64,000 nucleotides of DNA. Origin: Bacteroidota bacterium (GTDB taxonomy: Bacteria > Bacteroidota > Bacteroidia > Chitinophagales > Chitinophagaceae). A program made the translations under genes and the position numbers. The DNA lies in assembly GCA_016711825.1 (NCBI GenBank), contig JADJSG010000011.1:186001-250000 (forward strand). The letters are read 5' to 3'. The stretch's first letter is position 1. Every line of letters begins with the position of its first letter. Shown piece after piece: positions 45,390 to 55,167 of the stretch. Under the pieces are notes generated by a model that saw only the letters and a list, made by a program, of their open reading frames with translations, did not search any database and was not told where the DNA came from.

Positions 45390-47423
45390 TTAAGTATCAA
45401 CAAAATACATATCTATTTCCCCTTTATTTTTTGCTTGAATTTTGCCCCTATAGGTACATGGAAAAGAATCTTTAATACGCTCATAGGTTGTACCACTGAT
45501 ATTAATTTTACCTGGCATACCACTACTTTCCAGTCTACTGGCGGTGTTAACGGTATCGCCCCATATATCATAGGCAAATTTCTTCACACCCACAATGCCA
45601 GCCACTACAGGACCTGTATGAATACCAATTCTGATTTCAAATTGTTCCTTGCCTTCCTGGGCTCGTTGAGCAAGATGTGAAGTGATAAATGATAAAATTT
45701 CGATAGCCGCATTTACGACGTCAAGGGCGTTGGTATTATTTTTGACAGGGAGTCCGCCTGCACACATATAAGCATCTCCAATGGTTTTTATTTTTTCAAT
45801 ATTATATTTTGTGATGATTTCATCAAAGGCTTTGAAACATGTATGTATCTCGTTCACAAGTTCTGTAGGGCTTAGTTTTTCAGCTATTTTGGTAAAGTCT
45901 TTAAAATCGGTAAACATCACGGTTACCTCATCAAACTGTTTGGCATCTGCAGTTCCTTTTTGTTTCAATTCATCAGCTACTTCATAAGGCAAAATATTGA
46001 GCAATAAATTTTCACTTCTTTCTTTTTCGTAAGTAATGTCGATATTTTTTTGCTCCAGTTGCTGTTGTGATATTTCCAGTTCACTCAAAGTATGTTTCAA
46101 TGCACGAGTGCGTTCATCCACTTTAATTTCGAGCATTTTATTTTGCTCTTTTATTAATATTTCATTTTGTTGCAAAGAGGCCACTAATTGTTGACTCGCC
46201 AGTTCTTTTTCTTTTTTAAAGGTATGCATCCGATCAGCCATCGACATGGAAAACAAAACCATTTCAAGGGCAGAGCCTAATTCCATAGAGTTGGAAGTAA
46301 AAAAATTATAAGGTAAGATGGCAAATGTTTTTAAAATAAAAATAACCACGCCTGCAAAATAAAAACTACAAGCAATGATATAAAACAATGCAAATCGATT
46401 ACCCTTTCGGTAAATCACCAATGCCGAAATGGTCATAAAAACCAAAATAATTAATCCTGTTACCTGATTTAAAATGGAGGAAAATAAATTTATTCCTATC
46501 ACATTAAAAAACATGCTTAGTACAACAAGGGGTATTAAAAAATATTGAATAATCAGGTAAGAACGAGGAGCATATTGTTTTACCTGGAGAAATGACCTTG
46601 AGAATATAAGAAAAAACAATGATCCCATTGCCAGGATGAAAGGACCTCGATGCCATAAAAAATGAAAGCGATCGCCCCACAACAATGCATTGATACCAGC
46701 ATGTTCAGACATTAATAAAGCAGTAAAAAAAATACTTAGGTTGAAGTATAAATAATTTCTGTCTCTTAAGGTAAAAAACAAAACCCCGTTATACATGATA
46801 AATAAGATGACCAATCCGAAATAGATGCCTTTTAATAAATTGTTGATATGTAAATTATAGACAAACTGTTCTTCTGAAGAAATCAGTAAAGGATATTGCG
46901 TGAGGTAAGTTTGTACTTTTAAATAAAAGGTAAGCGAATCATCTTGCCTAACGGGTAATTCAAAAACATAACTACCTGCTTTGTACTTTCTGCTACTAAA
47001 AGGTTGTGAACTTCCTGAAACAATTTTTTCATAAACCCCTTCTTTATTTTTATAATAAAAAGTAAGGGTATCGATATTGTAATTTAAAACAGATAAAAGC
47101 CATTTTTTGGATGAACGATTGTAAATCGTAAACTTGTTCCAGATGCTTGTTTCAATATTACCAAAATTAGGGCTTTCTTGGGTGCAGGGCTGAAACAATA
47201 TATGATTTGCCTTATCATCGAGGGCAGGAAGCTGGTATTTATTTTCAGGGTCTTTTAAATAGTAAATTGATTTACCAATAAAATGACTTTCAGTACTATC
47301 GGTGAGCAAGATGGTGGATTGGGCAATACCCTGCATACTTAGTCCAATAAAAAAAAGGAATAGTGGGATTTGGGTCCAATTTCTAAGCCATAAGCGGATA
47401 ATATGAAAATGTTTAATTGCCAC
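45390..47423 (-). CDS. Membrane class III adenylate cyclase with 7TMR-DISM sensor
   Basis: 677 residues from a GTG at 47423 that overlaps the preceding phosphoesterase stop by 11 bp; the next ATG would cut the signal sequence. An extracytoplasmic sensor of 7TMR-DISM type (about 35-190) is followed by about seven TM helices (about 195-395), a coiled coil (about 400-475) and the cyclase domain. Metal ligands are D506 (FTDFKDF) and D550 (IGDAYM), with the purine-selecting Lys546 (EKIKTIGD) and an aspartate in YDIWGDTVNTASRLE. K plus D points to ATP rather than GTP as substrate. Product cAMP would act on a receptor outside the window. Confidence 0.92.
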   Translation of the reverse strand: MAIKHFHIIRLWLRNWTQIPLFLFFIGLSMQGIAQSTILLTDSTESHFIGKSIYYLKDPENKYQLPALDDKANHILFQPCTQESPNFGNIETSIWNKFTIYNRSSKKWLLSVLNYNIDTLTFYYKNKEGVYEKIVSGSSQPFSSRKYKAGSYVFELPVRQDDSLTFYLKVQTYLTQYPLLISSEEQFVYNLHINNLLKGIYFGLVILFIMYNGVLFFTLRDRNYLYFNLSIFFTALLMSEHAGINALLWGDRFHFLWHRGPFILAMGSLFFLIFSRSFLQVKQYAPRSYLIIQYFLIPLVVLSMFFNVIGINLFSSILNQVTGLIILVFMTISALVIYRKGNRFALFYIIACSFYFAGVVIFILKTFAILPYNFFTSNSMELGSALEMVLFSMSMADRMHTFKKEKELASQQLVASLQQNEILIKEQNKMLEIKVDERTRALKHTLSELEISQQQLEQKNIDITYEKERSENLLLNILPYEVADELKQKGTADAKQFDEVTVMFTDFKDFTKIAEKLSPTELVNEIHTCFKAFDEIITKYNIEKIKTIGDAYMCAGGLPVKNNTNALDVVNAAIEILSFITSHLAQRAQEGKEQFEIRIGIHTGPVVAGIVGVKKFAYDIWGDTVNTASRLESSGMPGKINISGTTYERIKDSFPCTYRGKIQAKNKGEIDMYFVDT

Positions 47424-48825
47424 TTTGTGCGATCTGAGCTAAATTTTGGTAACGTTGTTCAATTTCTTTAGCGACCGTTGCCGAAAAACTGACCCAGGGT
47501 TCTGCTTGCATATTAATCACACTTGAAATATGTTCATAAAAGGGACAATTTTTTTCAAAAGTATCTTTAAGGTCTTCTACTGTCACCGTCAATTTTCCTT
47601 CACGATACATTTGTAATGCCAGCACATCCAGATGTTCGTCAATGAGTATCACAGACCCTCCATGTAAGGGTTGCATTTTCATCGTATCTACAACCCATCC
47701 TCCACTGTTGTAAACCTTAACAGGATTTGCATATCCTTCATAAGTATACATTTGTTGATAAGGCTTATGGGTATGGCCAAAAACGAAGGACACATTGGGT
47801 GGCAAATACCCATTGAGTTCTTGTTTTATTTGATTGGCAATATACAATTCAATAAATTGTTTGAGGCCATTTGTGGCGTCAGGGGTCAATACGACTTCCG
47901 GTTCGTTGCGTTCATTGCTGGCCATTCGTCCCAGGGTGAGTGTTAGCAGTTCTTGCAATAGTTTTTCTTCAACCCAACCCATCACCTTATTTTTAATATT
48001 CTCGGTAAAACTCTCTGCGATATTTTTGATCAATATTTTTACTTGTGCGGGGTCTTGCAGTTTGTCATAAATGAGATTGATATCTTTTCCTACCGAGCCC
48101 GATCGACCCAGGGTAGACCAAAAAAAATCGACCCAGGCATAATTTTCATTTTCTAATTCTTCCATCACCAGCGGATTTACCCGGTCAGGAAAAATTTTAG
48201 ACCGCAAACTTGTCATTAATGAATAAATCGATTCTACATAATGACCATGGCTGATGATTACACATTTTTGTTTATCTTCACTTAACAATGCATGTGAAGG
48301 ATATACTGTTGTTACATTCACATCTTGCAAATGTGCATATCGGTGAAAAAGGGCCCCTAAAAATGTGGCAGGAATGATTTCTGAATTAAACAATTTTGTG
48401 CAATGTATTTCATCTTCAATATAATCGCCAGCTTTCAAGGTTTCAAGGTATTGAATATAGTAATGATTTCTTGAACGTTCCCACAGATTATGATCATGGT
48501 TGCCTGAAAGGTATAGTACATTTTTGTCGAACAAGGCTTCTCCATCTGCTGGCATCACCAGTTCAATAAACCGCTCAAAAGCCATCGATGCTTTATTGGT
48601 AGAAGTTAGTGCCAACTCTACAATATCACCATTTAATACCAATACAGGCTTTTGCGTATCTGTATTTTTCGACACCACATCGCGTAAACAAGCTACCATC
48701 TTGATTAACACTTCACTCGCTTGCGTATCATCCGTCTCCACTGAATTGCTTACTAAATTGGTGAGAATACTGTTTTCGGCTCCTAAATGTAAATCCGAAA
48801 AAATGACATATTTGATATTAGACAT
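47413..48825 (-). CDS. Calcineurin-like metallophosphoesterase
   Basis: 470 residues from the ATG at 48825 (MSNIKYVIFSDLHLG); a TTG at 48846 gives a longer, less likely form. All five metallophosphoesterase blocks are visible: SDLHLG, LNGDIVEL, LSGNHDHNLW, ISHGHYVES and FGHTHKPY. They form a dinuclear metal site. Large linkers (about 180-330) distinguish it from small members; the substrate is not evident. It lies 36 bp after the GMC/hydrolase gene and overlaps the cyclase start, so the three form an operon. Turnover of a cyclic nucleotide or phospho-ester linked to the cyclase is a speculative possibility. Confidence 0.9.
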   Translation of the reverse strand: MSNIKYVIFSDLHLGAENSILTNLVSNSVETDDTQASEVLIKMVACLRDVVSKNTDTQKPVLVLNGDIVELALTSTNKASMAFERFIELVMPADGEALFDKNVLYLSGNHDHNLWERSRNHYYIQYLETLKAGDYIEDEIHCTKLFNSEIIPATFLGALFHRYAHLQDVNVTTVYPSHALLSEDKQKCVIISHGHYVESIYSLMTSLRSKIFPDRVNPLVMEELENENYAWVDFFWSTLGRSGSVGKDINLIYDKLQDPAQVKILIKNIAESFTENIKNKVMGWVEEKLLQELLTLTLGRMASNERNEPEVVLTPDATNGLKQFIELYIANQIKQELNGYLPPNVSFVFGHTHKPYQQMYTYEGYANPVKVYNSGGWVVDTMKMQPLHGGSVILIDEHLDVLALQMYREGKLTVTVEDLKDTFEKNCPFYEHISSVINMQAEPWVSFSATVAKEIEQRYQNLAQIAQSGN

Positions 48826-48861
48826 GCTGGGTATTTTTTTTAGCAAATAATGAATAAGATA

Positions 48862-51800
48862 TTAAACAGTTTGTTGGTTATAAAAACGATCAAAGTGCTG
48901 AAGCATTAATGGATATACATCTCTGGCAGCATCTTTACCATATAAACAATCATTGTGCCCGTACCCCGATATCAAGTGATGTTTATAAAGCGATTCGCCA
49001 TTTGCAGCACAAAGATTTTTGTAGGTAGTCAAGGTGCTTTCTGGCTTGAATACCTGATTTTTTTCTCCATGAATAAAGGTAATGGGGATGGCTAATCTTT
49101 CGAGATGAGGCATATATATATCTTCGCCGTCTGCACTTAATAATTTTTGTGCACGGATCATTTTTGTTAATTGCTCATAAGTAGTCATATTGGCAATGCC
49201 CCACATTTCAACATTTGCTTTATGTGTGGCGTCGTTGATGTTGGCATGTTCGTATAAAGGTCCAAACATAAACGTCATACGTTGACAAACAGGATCGGTA
49301 CAAAAACCAGCAACGGTTTCGGCATAAAGTTTAATAAATTTATCATACAATTTATTTTCCCAGTTTTCATTGCTACTTGCAAAGGCATTGAGCGATTCAA
49401 TACCCAGTGCATCCAGTACATTGGGCAAATGTAAACCCGCCTTTAGATGCACTTGTTCTGCTGGATAAAAATCAGAAGCAATTTGCGTACTGATGATAGA
49501 ACGTACTCCTTGTAATCCTTGCAACATCGACATAAACAATGTGATAGAACCTACACAATGAGCTAGTACATCTATTTCATTGCATTGCGCCACGGCTTTA
49601 ATTTTTTCAATCGCTGCAGGATAATCATATTGTGCAATCGCATCACAGGTATGTTGCTCTTTGGCAGAAGGCATAAAGCTGCTTAATCTATTATCTAAAA
49701 GCCACACATCAAATCCTTGATTGTAAAAATATTCTGCCAGATTGGTATCGATGGTATCAATGCTAAAGTTAAGTCTATTGCCATTAAAAGGATGCACCAT
49801 CATCAAAGGTCCTTTAGTACCGCCCTTGTATCTGGTGAGTAAAAGTTGCTTTTGATCTGCTGTAACGATTGGGTAAAATTCAGGAGTACCTAATCGCAAG
49901 GTTCTTTTTTTCCGAGGAGGTGCATCAGGGTTGTAAAACACATTGGGTACCGCAATACCGCCGTACACTTCAAACAAGGATTTTGAAAAATAAGCACCAA
50001 AGGCAGCCACGGCTTTAAGTCCTTCTTCCACCGTAGGTGCGTTGATTGCTTTCATGGTTTTCATTTGCACTGCAAAGTCATCAAGCAATATATGCAACAT
50101 CCCCTGCCCCACTATTTGACCACTCATATCATTGCCTTCGTAAAGGGTAATAAAAAGCGTAGAAGTATCGGGCCATTCATCAACACCACGATCGTCATGT
50201 ACTGATTTAAAACCATAAAAATAATAAGCTTTCCCTTCTTCACTATTAAGTTGCATGGCATACTTCATCAATTTTGTATTTAATGAAGTGGGGTCGTCTA
50301 CAAACAAACTAAAAACCCCATGGGTAACATTGAGTGGCTTGGCAGATAAACCAGGAGCGGTCACCGTGCCATTGATCATAGCGTTATGTGCTGCATTGCG
50401 AATGGTTTCATAAACATCTTCACTCTGAATAGTAAGGGTAAATTCAAGGGGTGAATTATTTAATTTTCCTTGATCAAAGCCTGATTGATAATCATTGAGT
50501 GGCACTTGTGTTGCATAAAATCCACGCATGGTTTCTGTAAATTGAATACCGATGGTTTTGACATTTTCTTCCTGTAAAGTGATTTTTTTTGTAGAAGTGT
50601 AATCAATGGTCCAACCTCGGTCTTTTGCAATTAAGGCACTACAGCGTTCTGAGATCGCTGAGATAGTAAGCAATGGATTCACTCCCAATGACCTTGGCAT
50701 CACAGATCCATCCGTCACATATAAATTTTCATATACACCAGTCGCATCATCATGCGTAAACACTTGACCTTTATGGTTTACCACTGCTGTTTCAATAGAT
50801 TCACCCATATAACAACCACCGAGTGGATGTACAGTTACGAGTTCATTATTCATTTCTTTTATCCAAACAGGATTTTTGATATAAATCCCAGAAAGCGCTT
50901 TGGTTTCTTTACGTAATTGGGCATCTGCTTTACTGAAGATGGCTTCTTTGCCAACGCTGGACCAATCAATATTTAATCGATTATTGGTTAAATTTATTTT
51001 GCCATGTTCGCCATCATGGGTCATCAATAAGTAAGTTTGTGTATTTCGAATAGCGCCATGATAGGCACCTCTGGCGATAGAAGCCAAAATTCGTTCTTTA
51101 TGTTTTAAACTATCAAAAAATCCTTTGTCATTTTCATTCTCTTCGGTAACACCAAACAATGAATCGTTGACGGCCATCGCTTCTGGCAAAATAGATGCCA
51201 ATGCACCCGGTATGGCAGCGTCTTCAATAATCATACCATCATTTAAATCAGCTTGATAACGTAAATCAATCACTCCTGTGATACAAGGTCCTGCAAGTTT
51301 TTCTTCATCTATTGCATGTGTGCCAGCACCTAATCCATCAATTTCTTCATCGGTGTTATAAGCAAAACCAAGTACGTCGCCGTTACCCGAAAACTCATGC
51401 CCCAATTGATCAGAAACGGAAAGCCCTTTTTCTTTTGAACGTAACAATATTTCTGTTGACCCTAAGGTCCCTGCTGACAGTATCACCATAGATGCTTCTA
51501 CAAATAAGGTGGGTGCGTTAAATTGATCTTCTCCTGTATTAAGTGGGTAGTAATGTACCAGCCATGTATCTCCTTTTTTTTCGAGATGACTTACAGCGGC
51601 CTGTGTAAATATTTCAGCTCCATGTGCTTTGGCATCGGGTAAATAATTAACGATTAAAGTATTTTTAGCACTGTTATTACAACCTGAGCAACAGTCACCA
51701 CAGAGGTTGCAAGGTTTTTGTTCTATACCTACATGGTTTTCACCATCCACATCAAAGTTTACATTGATATCTGTACGATACATTTTTTCACCCAAAGCAT

Positions 51801-52305
51801 CGGCTGATTTTTGTAATCCTTTCAGTTTATTCAGTTGAATATGTGCCGGCAATGGCGTTGCCTTAAGCATTTCTTTGGCTAAAGCATATCCCTGATTAAG
51901 TAAACTGTCTGGCTGAGCAAATTCATCACGCAATTGCTTTGGCCAACGGGGGTCTTCAAAAACGCGTTCTTCAGGTTTAATCGATACATTGGCATTGATC
52001 AATGATGTACCTCCTAAGCCACATCCTACCAATACACTAATGCCTTTGTGAACATGCAAATCGTATAAACCGGTAGGTGAACCTTTGTGCCCTCCAGCGG
52101 TATGCACTTGCATTTGTTCCATCGCCTCTACAAGCGTATTAGGATATTCACCTGGTTGTAATTCTTTACCTCTCTCCAAAACACAAACTTGTTTACCGGC
52201 TCTTGACAATCGAGAAGCTGCGATACCTCCACCATAGCCTGATCCGATTACCACTACATCATACTTCGATTGAATATCCCCAATGGGAAGTGATAAATAC
52301 CTCAT
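48862..52305 (-). CDS. GMC oxidoreductase (cholesterol oxidase-like) fused to an alpha/beta hydrolase
   Basis: 1147 residues from the ATG at 52305; a TTG at 52341 adds 12 residues. The N-terminal half is a GMC flavoenzyme: FAD loop VVIGSGYGGGIAASRL (G21, G23, G26), a Cys cluster CNLCGDCCSGC (C199, C202, C205, C209) and C-terminal VHPLGGCYMGE with TDGSVMPRSLGVNPLLTISAISER. A linker domain (about 565-800) follows. The C-terminal hydrolase (about 830-1147) has LAHCVGSITLF, so the nucleophile elbow carries Cys917 instead of Ser, and SGYGHND for the catalytic histidine. A sterol, lipid or alcohol substrate is suggested only by family. First gene of the operon with the phosphoesterase and cyclase. 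Confidence 0.9.
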   Translation of the reverse strand: MRYLSLPIGDIQSKYDVVVIGSGYGGGIAASRLSRAGKQVCVLERGKELQPGEYPNTLVEAMEQMQVHTAGGHKGSPTGLYDLHVHKGISVLVGCGLGGTSLINANVSIKPEERVFEDPRWPKQLRDEFAQPDSLLNQGYALAKEMLKATPLPAHIQLNKLKGLQKSADALGEKMYRTDINVNFDVDGENHVGIEQKPCNLCGDCCSGCNNSAKNTLIVNYLPDAKAHGAEIFTQAAVSHLEKKGDTWLVHYYPLNTGEDQFNAPTLFVEASMVILSAGTLGSTEILLRSKEKGLSVSDQLGHEFSGNGDVLGFAYNTDEEIDGLGAGTHAIDEEKLAGPCITGVIDLRYQADLNDGMIIEDAAIPGALASILPEAMAVNDSLFGVTEENENDKGFFDSLKHKERILASIARGAYHGAIRNTQTYLLMTHDGEHGKINLTNNRLNIDWSSVGKEAIFSKADAQLRKETKALSGIYIKNPVWIKEMNNELVTVHPLGGCYMGESIETAVVNHKGQVFTHDDATGVYENLYVTDGSVMPRSLGVNPLLTISAISERCSALIAKDRGWTIDYTSTKKITLQEENVKTIGIQFTETMRGFYATQVPLNDYQSGFDQGKLNNSPLEFTLTIQSEDVYETIRNAAHNAMINGTVTAPGLSAKPLNVTHGVFSLFVDDPTSLNTKLMKYAMQLNSEEGKAYYFYGFKSVHDDRGVDEWPDTSTLFITLYEGNDMSGQIVGQGMLHILLDDFAVQMKTMKAINAPTVEEGLKAVAAFGAYFSKSLFEVYGGIAVPNVFYNPDAPPRKKRTLRLGTPEFYPIVTADQKQLLLTRYKGGTKGPLMMVHPFNGNRLNFSIDTIDTNLAEYFYNQGFDVWLLDNRLSSFMPSAKEQHTCDAIAQYDYPAAIEKIKAVAQCNEIDVLAHCVGSITLFMSMLQGLQGVRSIISTQIASDFYPAEQVHLKAGLHLPNVLDALGIESLNAFASSNENWENKLYDKFIKLYAETVAGFCTDPVCQRMTFMFGPLYEHANINDATHKANVEMWGIANMTTYEQLTKMIRAQKLLSADGEDIYMPHLERLAIPITFIHGEKNQVFKPESTLTTYKNLCAANGESLYKHHLISGYGHNDCLYGKDAARDVYPLMLQHFDRFYNQQTV

Positions 52306-52388
52306 AACATTTTTTTTAGTCAGTAGTAAATCTATAAACAATTAATTGGGTATGCAATCAATTTAGGTAAATTAACAAATGTTCGCGC

Positions 52389-53114
52389 TCATCCTTGTTC
52401 AAGCATATATTCTTTTTGTAATATTTGAATGGTTAAGGTTGCCTGTGCCAATAACTGCTGATAGTATTGCAATATATTATTATTTAAAATTTGCATTTCA
52501 GTTATATAATTATGATACAACCATCGGGTATCTTGGTTCCAGTTACGCAATTCAGGTTTACAAACAAAAGTGTTTGAATGAATGATAGATACAAAATTTT
52601 CGGTATGAAATACTTGTTGCAAAAAAGGCACTACCTTATTATTGAGTGTTGACTTTTCAATTTCTAAAAGGGCAAACAACTTCTGACATTCGAGGTCGTA
52701 TGTAGTAATACATACAGAAGCATCTTTTGAAAAACTACTTAAATAGCCTGCATTCAGTAATAGATATATCGTACTGCCATGTCTTTCAAACCATGGTCGT
52801 TTATTGACAAAAGCTGATAATCGATAGATTACAGTATCCTCAAATTGAGTGATATCGTCATTGATTAAGTTAAACAAAGTATCAAGTCGATGTTGTTTAT
52901 GTTCGCAATGCAATAGCATATCCTGAATTGCAGCGGTATCTGATTTTATATCTTCGATTACATCTAATGCCATTTCGGTGGCAATACTTTTTGAATTTTG
53001 TTCATCGCGATAATTGTCGACTAAAAAGCCTAAAGACACTGCCAAAAAAAGCATAAAAAAATCAAAGAAATGATTGGATATGATTTTTTTCAAGCTTGTT
53101 TTTTCATTATTCAT
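52389..53114 (-). CDS. Single-TM membrane protein (DUF6090-like)
   Basis: 241 residues. One N-terminal TM helix, FFMLFLAVSLGFLVDNYRDE (about 18-37), then a soluble, mostly helical region with several cysteines and long helices (about 45-100 and 190-235). The lead resembles a Bacteroidota family with the phrase FLAVSLGFLxDNYR; this is from memory. No catalytic motif. It lies between the GMC fusion and the NuoE-NuoF fusion on the same strand, with gaps of 83 and 60 bp to its neighbours. Confidence 0.6.
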   Translation of the reverse strand: MNNEKTSLKKIISNHFFDFFMLFLAVSLGFLVDNYRDEQNSKSIATEMALDVIEDIKSDTAAIQDMLLHCEHKQHRLDTLFNLINDDITQFEDTVIYRLSAFVNKRPWFERHGSTIYLLLNAGYLSSFSKDASVCITTYDLECQKLFALLEIEKSTLNNKVVPFLQQVFHTENFVSIIHSNTFVCKPELRNWNQDTRWLYHNYITEMQILNNNILQYYQQLLAQATLTIQILQKEYMLEQG

Positions 53115-53174
53115 CTAAGTTAGATTTAAAGATTCAAATGATGATCAGTCATAAAATACAACAATACCGAACAA

Positions 53175-54869
53175 CTATTCAATCCATGTACGCAATTCAT
53201 CTTCAAAATACATCAATGCATTTTTAATGGGTAATGGCAATCCACCGCCTAATGCACATAAGGATCCAATCTCCATCGTTTCTAACAAATCAGTAAGTAG
53301 GGTTTTATCAATTTTATAATCTTCATGCAATGCTTTGTAAATCATTTCAGCGCCTCTTGTTGAACCTAATCGGCAGGGAAAACATTTACCACAACTTTCA
53401 TGGGCAGTAAAGGCAAACAAATGATGTAGATAATTAATTAAGGGAAATTGTTGAGGGATACAAACCACAGATGCATGTCCTAAAAGAAATCCGTTTTCAT
53501 GAAAACTTTCAAACGACATTTCTAATGCGTTGATTTTTGATATGGGTACCAAACCGCCTAAAGGTCCACCTATATGCATTGCTTTGATATCACTTTTAAA
53601 CCCTTGACCTAATTCATCTATCACTGTTCGAAGTGGCGTGCCCATATCTACTTCATAAATTCCCGGTCTGTTAAAAAAACTATCAAGTGAAACCAGTTTG
53701 GTACCTGTCGATTTTCCTTTGCCAATGGCTGCAAATCGCTCTCCGCCTTCGCGCAATATAAAAGGAATACAAGCAAGTGTTTCTACATTATTCACTACGG
53801 TAGGTTTATTGAAGAGCCCTACTTGCGCCGGATAGGGAGGACGAACACGCACTTCTGGTCGTTGCCCTTCGATAGAAGAAAGCAAGGCCGTTTCTTCGCC
53901 ACAGATATAAGCTCCCTGGGCGTGTATCACTTTAAAGTCGAATGAAAAATTGCTTCCTGCAATATGTTGACCTAATAATTTTTTTTCATACAGCTTTTTA
54001 ATTTCTGCTTCACATATCGCAATACTTTCAGGATACTCGCCACGAATATAAAGTACTCCATGTTGTGCGCCAATCATATAAGCAGCCAGCATCATACCCA
54101 ATAAAACAGCATGAGGTTGTTGCTCTAATAAATATCGATCGCTGTAGGCACCAGGATCACCTTCATCAGCATTACATACCACAAATTTAAGTTCGCTGGG
54201 GGTGTTTTTGCAACTTTCAAACTTAAATGCCGTAGGGAAACCTGCCCCACCTCTGCCTCTCAAACCACTTAACTTAAGTTCAGCAAGCAAAGCATCGGGT
54301 GTTTTTTGCAAGCAATCAAACAACAATTGATAATAGGAATCAATATCGGTAAAAGGACTGGTCAATACGGGTGTGCCAGCATGTGCTACATGATAATGGT
54401 CTAATAATGTTGCATTGTGCGCTTTAGTTAGTGCAATCTCCGACTGCATTTCGTTTGGCTCTCCGTTTCCTGCAAATTGTATTTGATCGATATCAGTACC
54501 AGAGTAGTTTTTTCCTTGATAAAAAAATGCATTGTTTTCATGACATCTTCCCAAACAATACATCATGCCTATTTCTTCTTCCTTAAAATGGTCCTTAAGC
54601 TTTTCTTTCAAACCATTTTGCGTACCAGCACACATACAAGCACTGCCTTCACATATATAAACTTTTTTACCTTTGTTTTCAGGACGTGTAAAATCATAAA
54701 AAGTAGCACTGCCATAGGTATTAGCAGTACCAATCAGAAATTCTTTTGCAAGCCTATTACTATCTTCAATCGAAACACTGCCTGTTTCTTTTGCTGCTTC
54801 GCCCAATTTTTCAAACAAATTTTCTTTTAAGCCTTTTCGTCCAGAAAGTTCACTGATATTAAATGACAT
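53175..54869 (-). CDS. NuoE-NuoF fusion: NADH-oxidising flavin/Fe-S subunit (HoxF/FdsB-like)
   Basis: 564 residues from the ATG at 54869 (MSFNISELSG); a TTG at 54938 would add 23 unlikely residues. The N-terminal about 135 residues are a thioredoxin-like [2Fe-2S] domain with C73, C78, C105 and C109 (CEGSAC and CLGRC) preceded by a shortened helical part. Next comes the NuoF domain: FMN site GLRGRGGAGFPTAFK, NADH site CNADEGDPGAYSDRYLL, GAYICGEETALL, and the [4Fe-4S] ligands ESCGKCFPCR plus a later SLCALG. It would pass electrons between NADH and a partner enzyme. No hydrogenase, formate dehydrogenase or NuoG-like subunit is nearby. Confidence 0.9.
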   Translation of the reverse strand: MSFNISELSGRKGLKENLFEKLGEAAKETGSVSIEDSNRLAKEFLIGTANTYGSATFYDFTRPENKGKKVYICEGSACMCAGTQNGLKEKLKDHFKEEEIGMMYCLGRCHENNAFFYQGKNYSGTDIDQIQFAGNGEPNEMQSEIALTKAHNATLLDHYHVAHAGTPVLTSPFTDIDSYYQLLFDCLQKTPDALLAELKLSGLRGRGGAGFPTAFKFESCKNTPSELKFVVCNADEGDPGAYSDRYLLEQQPHAVLLGMMLAAYMIGAQHGVLYIRGEYPESIAICEAEIKKLYEKKLLGQHIAGSNFSFDFKVIHAQGAYICGEETALLSSIEGQRPEVRVRPPYPAQVGLFNKPTVVNNVETLACIPFILREGGERFAAIGKGKSTGTKLVSLDSFFNRPGIYEVDMGTPLRTVIDELGQGFKSDIKAMHIGGPLGGLVPISKINALEMSFESFHENGFLLGHASVVCIPQQFPLINYLHHLFAFTAHESCGKCFPCRLGSTRGAEMIYKALHEDYKIDKTLLTDLLETMEIGSLCALGGGLPLPIKNALMYFEDELRTWIE

Positions 54870-55123
54870 AGTATAAATTGAGTAACGAAGATAATGAAGG
54901 AAAGTGTAAAGCCAAATTTTGCCCTTTAAATTATACAATTGATTGCTACTGTTGAATAAAAAAATGAATTTAGCGATGGCTCTATATTTGTTCTCTCAAC
55001 ATTATATAAAGTAAATAACCCTTGATCATTTAAAACCAATTGGGGTAAAAGAAATAATGACTTTGTTTTAAAAAAAAATTAAAATGTTTATGATTGAATA
55101 GACCAAGCTATGAGAAATTAAAA

Positions 55124-55131
55124 TAAATTTG
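55124..55131 (+). promoter_or_regulatory. Probable -7 element (TAAATTTG) of the RibD/DHFR-like gene
   Basis: Exact TAnnTTTG match 36 bp before the ATG at 55168. The -33 region is weak. Confidence 0.4.
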
Positions 55132-55167
55132 CGATGCATTATTCATCATCATTAAAAAAGAGCATCT

